This document shows positions 1-5,138 of a stretch of 5,203 nt of DNA, one piece after another; position 1 is the stretch's first letter; every line of letters starts with the position of its first letter. Made by a program: the position numbers and the translations under genes. The notes beneath the pieces are model-generated. The model saw only the letters and a list, made by a program, of their open reading frames with translations, had not been told where the DNA came from and ran no database searches. Source of the DNA: Bacteroidota bacterium (GTDB taxonomy: Bacteria > Bacteroidota > Bacteroidia > Bacteroidales > Paludibacteraceae); assembly GCA_017860335.1 (NCBI GenBank), contig JAFNAU010000164.1:1-5203 (forward strand), given 5' to 3'.

Positions 1-195
1 GACACTCAATTTATCAATAAACTTCAGGCAGGCATGAACTGCTCTATGTTTGAAGCAAAAGCTATTTTGAACGCAGTGTATGAAGTGTACCAACCTTTCG
101 TTGGTGAATGCATTTTTCCATGCGGTGATTGGCTACCCAATCAAGCATCACGGCCATTCCGCGTGTGTGTGCTCCTCCGGCAACTAGCGTTCTGA
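1..195 (+). pseudogene. Interior fragment of an unrecognised protein, truncated at a rearrangement junction
   Basis: Plus frame 1 is open from the first base to a TGA at 193-195 and has no start in the window, so any gene begins upstream. The first 35 or so codons look genuinely coding: DTQFINKLQAGMNCSMFEAK followed by AILNAVYEVYQPF, an amphipathic helical stretch. From about base 106 the same frame only reads the antisense of the neighbouring amylase remnant, so the last 30 codons are not native. I think the real fragment ends between about 100 and 112. The residues faintly recall the N-terminal half of DUF1670-type putative DNA-binding proteins found in Bacteroidales, but this is memory only and weak. 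It could also be the tail of a mobile-element gene that inserted into the amylase. Function is unknown. Confidence 0.35.
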
Positions 196-606
196 GGTCA
201 TCAAGGATGCCGAATTCGGAATTAACTCCTTTATAACTTTCTATACAATAGGGCGAATTGATGGCTTTCAGTACTCCGACAGGATACACAGGTATCAGGT
301 AAATGATGTTGACACCCAAATCGCTGATGGAGTCGAGGCGTGCAATTACTCCCTGAAAATTGCACGTAGCGCTGAATGTCCGGATGTTGACCTGATAGAT
401 TGCGGTATCTCTCGTGTCGGGAACTCCGGTGACGGAGTATCGTATTGCACAAAATCGGGATTGGATTCAACGACTACAGGAGGAATCACCACAACGGGTT
501 CTTTTTCCGAGCAACCTGTAAGTGCTGATAAAAGCATGATGCCGAAAATCAGGCAGCAGATTGATTGTAACGAGGTTGCCGCTTTCACGGTTTTATGTTT
601 TTTCAT
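106..606 (-). pseudogene. Alpha-amylase family (GH13) lipoprotein, frameshifted and truncated N-terminal remnant
   Basis: The ATG at 606-604 opens a lipoprotein signal peptide: basic MKKHK, a hydrophobic core and lipobox SALTGC with Cys32, so the ancestor was a membrane-anchored exported starch-degrading enzyme. A Pro/Val linker (PVVVIPPVVVE) leads to QYDTPSP. At about 427 the homology jumps to another frame (apparent 1-base deletion) and continues as GVPDTRDTAIYQVNIRTFSA, the first strand of a GH13 barrel, then LGVNIIYLIPVYPVG, NSPYC, FGILDDLRTLV, and conserved region I DWVANH at 142-125. Directly after NH a 2-base loss (CACACC to CACC) would restore the common continuation NHTAW as CC-GCA-TGG, so a second frameshift is likely. 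Homology stops near 106-112. Regions II-IV with the catalytic Asp/Glu/Asp are absent, so no amylase activity is possible. If unshifted, the original frame ends at a stop at 346-348. No slippery heptamer is present at 427, which argues against programmed frameshifting. Confidence 0.85.
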
Positions 607-620
607 AGGAGTAATTTTTA

Positions 621-628
621 CAAAAATA
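621..628 (-). promoter_or_regulatory. Possible -7 box of the amylase remnant
   Basis: On the minus strand, TATTTTTG matches the Bacteroidetes -7 consensus TAnnTTTG and ends 14 bases before the ATG at 606. No TTTG-like -33 element lies at the expected 19-21 base distance, and the area is T-rich, so the match may be chance. The start codon has no clear Shine-Dalgarno sequence. Confidence 0.25.
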
Positions 629-757
629 GAAAAATATACGAACTGCGCGATGTATTAATGCCTATAATAACTAAGAATTGCCAACCGGGAGAAATAAACG
701 TATATGCTTATAGCATCGGTCTGTTATCGGGTCGCAGAAAGGAACAGCATTATCGCG

Positions 758-801
758 ACCTGAAATATCCAGCATGATACCTTTTGGGTCTCATTTCAGG
801 T
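758..801. repeat. Perfect 9-bp inverted repeat with 26-base spacer
   Basis: ACCTGAAAT (758-766) is the exact reverse complement of ATTTCAGGT (793-801). Its left arm shares bases 758-760 with the right arm of the neighbouring pair GGTCGC/GCGACC (730-735/755-760), so in RNA the two hairpins could not form together. No poly-T run follows directly, so it is not a convincing terminator. It lies upstream of the predicted promoter of the gene at 991, and its role is unknown. Confidence 0.45.
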
Positions 802-906
802 TTCCTAAAACGTTTTTCTCAATTTTTCCGATTGTTTTTAGAAATATTTGTTGTGACAATAAAAAATGCATTTCTGCTAATTTTACCAAACCGGTAACAA
901 TAAGCA

Positions 907-938
907 TTTGGATATTTCGTTTAAAGTGTGTAATTTGG
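907..938 (+). promoter_or_regulatory. Predicted Bacteroidetes-type promoter for the 116-aa secreted protein
   Basis: TTTG at 907-910 lies 20 bases before TAATTTGG at 931-938, which matches the Bacteroidetes -7 box TAnnTTTG at all but one fixed position. Spacing and order fit the known TTTG / 19-21 / TAnnTTTG arrangement. Transcription would start near 945, leaving an AT-rich leader of about 45 bases before the ATG at 991. Confidence 0.4.
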
Positions 939-990
939 CGTCGTTTTTGCGCAGACTATCTGCAAGTTATTATTTAAAATTATTCCTTTT

Positions 991-1341
991 ATGAAAAAAC
1001 AGCTCATACTGTTATTTGTACTGCTTTGCGGAAACATGTTTGGTTCTGCTCAGATAAAAATTATGCTCGAATCGGATGTAGAGAAGAAAAAGGCTGAAAA
1101 CACTGCATCAAAAACGCAAACTGCAAAAAAAACCTACCAGATATATGCGGATGATTATATTCCTGTAAAGAAAAATACGGACGAGAAAGTTGCTCCTAAG
1201 AAAACTGATGTGCGTCCCGAAGAAAAGGAACTGACCTATGCTGATATTACCAGGAAGCGGCAGCAGCGGAGAAAAGAAGGCAAACTCACAGATCTGGAAG
1301 AAATACAGGCACAACTCAAAGAACTCGAGAATCTGAAATGA
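991..1341 (+). CDS. Small secreted Lys/Glu-rich protein of unknown function (116 aa)
   Basis: I do not recognise a named family. Residues 1-20 form a signal peptide (basic MKKQ, then core LILLFVLLCG) with likely cleavage after Ala20 (GSA|Q), so the mature protein should start QIKIMLESD in the periplasm or outside. There is no lipobox Cys at the cleavage point. The mature 96 residues are strongly charged and poor in hydrophobics, with a Lys/Thr-rich segment at 32-50, a short aromatic patch YQIYADDYIPV near 49-59, and a predicted helix from about 82 to the end containing RKRQQRRKEGK and EEIQAQLKELENL, which could form a coiled coil. The ATG is preceded by TTCCTTTT rather than a Shine-Dalgarno, as is usual in this phylum. 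The next gene (1522-1950) is a divergent paralogue, 180 bases downstream with its own predicted promoter. Expression as a real protein is likely given the clean signal peptide; the role is unknown. Confidence 0.75.
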   Translation: MKKQLILLFVLLCGNMFGSAQIKIMLESDVEKKKAENTASKTQTAKKTYQIYADDYIPVKKNTDEKVAPKKTDVRPEEKELTYADITRKRQQRRKEGKLTDLEEIQAQLKELENLK

Positions 1342-1368
1342 CTTTTTTGAAAAATAATTAATTCGTGA

Positions 1369-1399
1369 TTTATATTCCGGTCAATATTTTATATCTTTG
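1369..1399 (+). promoter_or_regulatory. Predicted promoter for the 142-aa secreted protein
   Basis: TATCTTTG at 1392-1399 is a perfect TAnnTTTG -7 box. TTTA at 1369-1372, 19 bases upstream, fits the -33 element at three of four positions. The predicted start near 1406 leaves a leader of about 115 bases before the ATG at 1522. A 5-bp inverted repeat, GTCAA (1380-1384) and TTGAC (1397-1401), brackets the -7 region. Confidence 0.5.
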
Positions 1400-1442
1400 A
1401 CCCATAATTAAACTGATTTGAAAATATCTTATGAAACGAGCA

Positions 1443-1495
1443 TGAACACGGAGGTTCACCAAAGATGATGAAAATCTGACATGCGAGTTCCATGT
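1443..1495 (+). other. Possible structured leader of the 142-aa gene
   Basis: Within the long predicted leader two small hairpins can form: TGAAC/GTTCA (1443-1447/1454-1458) and ACATG/CATGT (1479-1483/1491-1495). An alternative pairing of CATGAAC (1441-1447) with GTTCCATG (1487-1494), with one bulge, would exclude both. No known riboswitch core is recognised and stems this short may arise by chance. Confidence 0.2.
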
Positions 1496-1521
1496 GACAA
1501 AAAAAAATAAATTATTTACAT

Positions 1522-1950
1522 ATGAAAAAACTAATTCTAATTCTGTTTTTAGCTGTTTTTGCCGGTAGCAATATGCCTGCTCAGATCAAAGTGGTACTTG
1601 TTCAGGATTTTGAACAGATGAAAGCCAACGGAACAAAAAACAAACCGGCAGCTAACAAGAGAACGAATTTTAATAAAACCTCCGCCTTCAATACTCAGGA
1701 AACGACGGATGAAGAATCGAACGGCACAGTTCAGAATAACGACAGTGAAGGAACAGGTACGGATACTCAAAATCTTACCTCAGCGGCATCGGTTCCGGTG
1801 AAGGAAGCTGCTCAAAAAGGAAAATCAAGTGTGTCGAAGTCAAAAAACACTAACGTTGCTGCAGAAACCGATAAAAAAGCTAACGCCGCTTCAAATTCTG
1901 ATTACGTGAAAAGACTGCGCGAACGACAAAAAGCTGCACGCGGTAAATAG
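1522..1950 (+). CDS. Small secreted low-complexity protein (142 aa), paralogue of the preceding gene
   Basis: The signal peptide covers residues 1-20 (MKKLILILFLAVFAG, cleavage after Ala20 in MPA|Q), so the mature chain begins QIKVVLVQDFEQMKAN. The middle, about 35-125, is rich in Asn, Thr, Ser, Ala and Lys with almost no large hydrophobics, so it is probably disordered. The C-terminus ends in a basic segment, DYVKRLRERQKAARGK. Aligned without gaps, 18 of the first 48 residues are identical to the 116-aa protein at 991, including signal length, AQIK, Asp29, Glu31 and Lys34-Ala35, and the basic C-terminal segments also resemble each other. This points to a duplication whose ends are conserved while the centre drifted. 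The start is the ATG at 1522, preceded by an A-rich run and no Shine-Dalgarno. No enzymatic motif is visible, and the family is not one I can name. Confidence 0.75.
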   Translation: MKKLILILFLAVFAGSNMPAQIKVVLVQDFEQMKANGTKNKPAANKRTNFNKTSAFNTQETTDEESNGTVQNNDSEGTGTDTQNLTSAASVPVKEAAQKGKSSVSKSKNTNVAAETDKKANAASNSDYVKRLRERQKAARGK

Positions 1951-2082
1951 TTTCTGCTTTTCAGGTTTTGCAACTGATAATTCATATACAGAAAAAATAG
2001 CTTGACAGAAACGGTTTAACGTGTAAACTATCCTGAAAAAGAAAGAACCTCGCGGATTTCATTCAACAATAAATATATTAAC

Positions 2083-2124
2083 GGGAATCATTCGGTTTAA
2101 CAGACGGAGTGATTTTCTTTTTTT
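2083..2124 (+). terminator. Probable intrinsic terminator after the secreted-protein pair
   Basis: GGGAATCATTC (2083-2093) pairs with GAGTGATTTTC (2107-2117) in an 11-bp stem that includes three G-U pairs, with a 13-base loop, and is followed at once by seven T (2118-2124). The stem is AT-rich and only moderately stable. It sits about 130 bases after the stop at 1950 and just before the predicted promoter of the helicase gene, which fits insulation of the two units. Confidence 0.45.
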
Positions 2125-2128
2125 AATG

Positions 2129-2136
2129 TATATTTG
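2129..2136 (+). promoter_or_regulatory. Predicted -7 box of the recQ-family gene
   Basis: TATATTTG is a perfect TAnnTTTG match, 21 bases before the TTG start at 2158. No good TTTG lies 19-21 bases upstream, where the terminator stem sits instead. Transcription would begin near 2143, giving a leader of about 15 bases. Confidence 0.4.
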
Positions 2137-2157
2137 TGTTTTAAAATATAGTACGAA

Positions 2158-4062
2158 TTGCAACAATACCTTGACATACTGAAAACCTACTGGGGCTACG
2201 ATCAGTTCCGGCCACTGCAAGCTGACATCATTCAAAGTATTGCTTCGGGGCGCGACACGCTGGGTCTGATGCCTACCGGTGGTGGTAAATCGCTCACGTT
2301 TCAGGTGCCGGCATTAGCCATGGAGGGTGTTTGTATTGTAGTTACTCCGCTGATTGCACTCATGAAAGACCAGGTTGAAAACCTGAAGCATAAAGGAGTT
2401 AGCGCAGCAGCGATCTATTCGGGCATGTCGCACGACGAAATCATGCTTACGCTCGATAATGCGGTGTGCGAAGCCTATAAATTTCTCTATGTGTCGCCCG
2501 AACGGCTTGCCACCCGGATTTTTATAGCTAAAGTCAGGCTGATGCATGTTTGCATGATTGCGGTCGATGAGTCGCATTGTATATCGCAGTGGGGATACGA
2601 TTTCCGTCCGTCTTACCTCAAAATTGCTGATATCCGCGAAATTCTTCCCGAAGTACCGGTGCTTGCTCTTACAGCCACTGCCACACCCGAAGTGGTGGAC
2701 GATATTCAGAATCAGCTGCATTTCCGTGAAAAAAATGTATTCCGGAAAAGCTTTCACCGCTCTAACCTTATTTATGTTGTACGTACGGTCGAAAACAAGG
2801 AGGAATATCTGCTGAAAATATTATCATCCGTACCAGGAACATCGGTGGTATATGTGCGTAACCGGAAAAAAACGAAGGAAATAGCCGGTTTTCTGAATGA
2901 TAACGGGATTACTGCCGAACACTTCCATGCCGGTTTGAAAAATGAGACGAAGGATGTCCGTCAGGCGCGCTGGAAATCGGGAGAAACACGTGTAATTGTT
3001 GCGACAAACGCCTTCGGGATGGGCATAGACAAACCGGATGTCCGCACAGTGGTTCATATGGACTTGCCCGACTCAATTGAAGCGTACTTTCAGGAAGCCG
3101 GACGTGCCGGAAGGGATGAAAAGAAAGCGTATGCTGTCCTGCTGTTCAACAAATCGGATGTAACAAAATTGCGCAAACGTGTTACCGATACTTTCCCGCC
3201 GAAAGAGACTGTCAGTCAGGTATATGATGCTGTCGGTAATTACCTGGAAGTGGCCGTTGGCTCCGGACTTGATTCAACTTTTGTATTTGATATTGCCGAT
3301 TTTTGCGGTAAGTTTCATTTCCCGTTGCTAGTTGCCTATAATTCCATTAAAATCCTGCAACAGGCAGGATACCTGGATCTGACCGACGAACAGGATAGTT
3401 CCTCGCTTGTCCTGTTTACAGTGAAAAAAGATGAACTTTATGAATTTAAATCAACAGCGGAGCAGGAAAAATTAATTCATATACTTCTTCGTTCCTATAC
3501 AGGACTTTTTACCGATCCGGCAGCTATCAGCGAGGAAACACTGGGCGGACGACTTGGCTGGAGTCATCAGCAAGTGTACGATCAGCTTGTATTGCTCAGT
3601 CGGGAAAGAATTATAAGATACATTCCCCGGAAAAAAACACCTTTTCTGACATTTACAGCACGCCGTGAGGAGATGTCGCGACTTTTCATCACCCGCGAAG
3701 CGTACGATGATCGTCGTACGCGATATGTGGAGCGTGTAAAAAGCGTGCTGGATTATGCCAAAGAAGAAAATCACTGTCGAAGTCAGGTGTTGCTCGGATA
3801 TTTTGGTGAAACGGGTGCAGGGGCTTGTGGTAAATGCGATATATGCCTGAAAAATTTGGAAAATATACTTACAGACGAAGAATTTGCTCAAATTAAATCA
3901 GCTATAGTGCAAGTGCTTCAGGAAAAAGAATTAACAATCGGAAATCTGGCAAAAAAACTATCTTACAAAGAAACCAAAGTTTTGCCGGTAATCAGACTTT
4001 TACTGGATCAGCAACAAATTATTCAAAATGAACAGATGAAATTACAATTGCCGCAATATTAG
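2158..4062 (+). CDS. recQ: ATP-dependent DNA helicase, RecQ family (634 aa)
   Basis: A superfamily 2 helicase that would unwind DNA 3' to 5' using ATP in recombination and fork repair. All core motifs are present: motif 0 YWGYDQFRPLQ (11-21), motif I PTGGGKS (39-45), motif II DESH (137-140, Ser where DEAH is usual) running into the RecQ aromatic loop HCISQWGYDFRPSY (140-153), motif III LTATAT (171-176), motif V VATNAFGMGIDKPDVR (281-296) and motif VI QEAGRAGRD (312-320). The four zinc Cys are 540, 557, 560 and 563 (HCRSQVLLGYFGE, then CGKCDIC). They lie about 200 residues after the helicase core, against about 40 in E. coli RecQ, and the segment between looks winged-helix-like (YNSIKILQQAGYLDL near 394-408, LGWSHQQVYDQLVLL near 466-480). 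Residues 575-630 form another small helical domain; no typical HRDC domain is seen. The frame is closed by TAG at 2149-2151, and the next ATG falls inside motif I, so TTG at 2158 is the only plausible start. The symbol follows the family; genomes of this phylum often carry more than one RecQ. Confidence 0.93.
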   Translation: MQQYLDILKTYWGYDQFRPLQADIIQSIASGRDTLGLMPTGGGKSLTFQVPALAMEGVCIVVTPLIALMKDQVENLKHKGVSAAAIYSGMSHDEIMLTLDNAVCEAYKFLYVSPERLATRIFIAKVRLMHVCMIAVDESHCISQWGYDFRPSYLKIADIREILPEVPVLALTATATPEVVDDIQNQLHFREKNVFRKSFHRSNLIYVVRTVENKEEYLLKILSSVPGTSVVYVRNRKKTKEIAGFLNDNGITAEHFHAGLKNETKDVRQARWKSGETRVIVATNAFGMGIDKPDVRTVVHMDLPDSIEAYFQEAGRAGRDEKKAYAVLLFNKSDVTKLRKRVTDTFPPKETVSQVYDAVGNYLEVAVGSGLDSTFVFDIADFCGKFHFPLLVAYNSIKILQQAGYLDLTDEQDSSSLVLFTVKKDELYEFKSTAEQEKLIHILLRSYTGLFTDPAAISEETLGGRLGWSHQQVYDQLVLLSRERIIRYIPRKKTPFLTFTARREEMSRLFITREAYDDRRTRYVERVKSVLDYAKEENHCRSQVLLGYFGETGAGACGKCDICLKNLENILTDEEFAQIKSAIVQVLQEKELTIGNLAKKLSYKETKVLPVIRLLLDQQQIIQNEQMKLQLPQY

Positions 4063-4087
4063 AAACTAAAAATAATAATCTGATGAC

Positions 4088-4118
4088 CTGAATATTTAAA
4101 AAAGATAAATTATCTTTG
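4088..4118 (+). promoter_or_regulatory. Predicted promoter of the acyltransferase-like gene, overlapped by a palindrome
   Basis: TATCTTTG at 4111-4118 is a perfect TAnnTTTG -7 box, identical to the one at 1392. A weak -33 (CTG at 4088-4090) lies 20 bases upstream. Transcription would start near 4125, about 24 bases before the ATG. The 17-base palindrome AAAGATAA-A-TTATCTTT (4101-4117) covers all but the last base of the -7 box and could be an operator. No terminator is seen between the recQ stop and this promoter, so read-through is also possible. Confidence 0.5.
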
Positions 4119-4148
4119 AAACCAAATACCATTAAAACCATATAAGAG

Positions 4149-5069
4149 ATGTATAAACAAAACACGTTTAAGTATTTTCGCTGGCATTGGGGAGATCGTT
4201 ACGATGGATGGCGCGTCCGGAATGTCGATGCAGTTTTTTCAGTGATTCCTTATTTTCTGAGAACCCGTATGGATGCTCAGAACTATTTTGAAGAAAGAAT
4301 TCCGATAGATCATATTGAAGCATTTATCAGGGATAACAAAGAGGAAATACCCGGTCTGTCAATTATGCATATAGTCATTGCTGCAATGGTTCGCCTGGTT
4401 TCACAACGACCCAATCTCAACCGGTTTGTTGTCTGGAATAAAATATTTGCACGTAATTATCTCAACTTCTCTTTGGTTATCAAGCGCTCGTTGTCGGATG
4501 ACGGAGAAGAAACTCTGATAAAACCATATTTCCAGCCATCGGATACACTTCAGGATGTGGCCAGAAAGATCATGGAAGAACAGGAGAAAAACCAAAAAGT
4601 AGGTCATGAGAACTCCTCGGATTTCTTGTCCAAATTTTTCGGATATCTGCCTGACTGGCTGATGCGTTTAGTCGTGTTTACTTGTATGTGGCTGGACAAA
4701 GTGGGTTTACTGCCCCGGTTTATAGAACAGGCAAGTCCCTGGCACAGCAGCATATTCTTAACCAATATCGGATCCATCGGCGTTGAGTCAATTTATCATC
4801 ACCTCTATGAATTTGGCAATTGCAGTATCTTTCTGGCAATGGGAAAAAAATCGCAGCGCCATACAGTCAACAAAGCCGGTGATGTGAAACCGTATAAAAG
4901 CATATTGCTGAAATTTGTATTGGATGAACGGATATGCGATGGTTATTACTATGCTTCTTCTATGCGTTTGCTTGAAAAAATACTGAAAGATCCGGCAGTT
5001 TTACTTACTCCTCCCGAAAAAGTATTCGTTGATGAGGGCGTGAAATGGAAACGTATTGACGGAAAGTAG
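4149..5069 (+). CDS. Stand-alone CAT/E2-like acyltransferase-fold protein with substituted active site (306 aa)
   Basis: The protein resembles the catalytic domain of the chloramphenicol acetyltransferase / 2-oxoacid dehydrogenase E2 superfamily, but has neither a lipoyl domain nor a subunit-binding domain. Family-like segments in order are VIPYFLRTRMDAQNYFE (32-48), MHIVIAAMVRLVSQRPNLNR (73-92), IFARNYLNFSLVIK (99-112), EETLIKPYF (120-128), a hydrophobic helical insert around WLMRLVVFTCMWLDKVGLLP (170-189), SSIFLTNIGSIG (200-211) and FVLDERICDGYYYASS (256-271). That last segment corresponds to the HHxxxDG / DHRxxDG active-site motif. Here the catalytic His position is Glu260, while Asp264-Gly265 remain. 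As I recall, relatives in Firmicutes and Bacteroidetes share this DERxCDG form, so it is a subfamily trait rather than decay, and normal acetyl-CoA chemistry is doubtful. The helical insert may be a membrane-associated hairpin. The true substrate is unknown. The gene follows recQ after 86 bases with its own promoter. Confidence 0.85.
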   Translation: MYKQNTFKYFRWHWGDRYDGWRVRNVDAVFSVIPYFLRTRMDAQNYFEERIPIDHIEAFIRDNKEEIPGLSIMHIVIAAMVRLVSQRPNLNRFVVWNKIFARNYLNFSLVIKRSLSDDGEETLIKPYFQPSDTLQDVARKIMEEQEKNQKVGHENSSDFLSKFFGYLPDWLMRLVVFTCMWLDKVGLLPRFIEQASPWHSSIFLTNIGSIGVESIYHHLYEFGNCSIFLAMGKKSQRHTVNKAGDVKPYKSILLKFVLDERICDGYYYASSMRLLEKILKDPAVLLTPPEKVFVDEGVKWKRIDGK

Positions 5070-5075
5070 TTTTTT

Positions 5076-5138
5076 GGTTATTAGTTATTGGTTATTAGTT
5101 ATTGGTTATTAGTTATTAGTTATTGGTTATTAGTTATT
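5076..5138. repeat. Nine tandem copies of a 7-bp repeat, RGTTATT
   Basis: Bases 5076-5138 are exactly nine in-phase heptamers, each GGTTATT or AGTTATT, in the order G A G A G A A G A. The first six form three perfect 14-bp units, then a lone A-type unit, then one more 14-bp unit. The array begins 6 bases after the stop at 5069, so it lies in the 3' untranslated or intergenic region. Short heptamer arrays of this kind are known between genes in several phyla and are prone to slippage. No hairpin is formed, so it is not an intrinsic terminator. Confidence 0.95.

Larger units (their letters stand above)
607..906. other. Non-coding intergenic stretch
   Basis: No supported gene lies here. Three overlapping short open frames translate to Phe/Ile/Arg-rich sequence with no signal peptide, motif or ribosome-binding context, and I treat them as chance. 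The stretch holds several small inverted repeats: ATGCT-TAT-AGCAT at 704-716, GGTCGC (730-735) with GCGACC (755-760), a 9-bp pair at 758-766/793-801, and CTAAAAC (805-811) with GTTTTTAG (834-841). It separates the minus-strand amylase remnant from the plus-strand gene at 991. Confidence 0.6.

Noticed and set aside
420..435. Programmed ribosomal frameshift in the amylase
   Set aside because: No X-XXY-YYZ slippery heptamer or following strong stem is present. The gene also has a second probable lesion and lacks its catalytic domain, so mutation is the simpler explanation.
461..977. Three overlapping plus-strand open frames (461-658, 595-777, 774-977)
   Set aside because: The first lies antisense to the amylase remnant, and the others have no motif, signal peptide or start context and a composition expected of translated AT-rich spacer.
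1343..1355. Terminator directly after the 116-aa gene (CTTTTTTGAAAAAT)
   Set aside because: The stem would be A-T only with a loop too small to form, and no G-C pairs support it.
2314..2757. 147-aa minus-strand open frame inside the helicase gene
   Set aside because: It is antisense to RecQ motifs Ia-III, which are clearly coding on the plus strand. Its His/Cys/Asn-rich translation is typical of an antisense shadow.
3472..3891. 139-aa minus-strand open frame inside the helicase gene
   Set aside because: It is antisense to the RecQ zinc region and C-terminal domains, with no recognisable domain of its own.
5076..5138. CRISPR array
   Set aside because: The units are 7 bp, directly adjacent and without spacers, so this is a simple tandem repeat.
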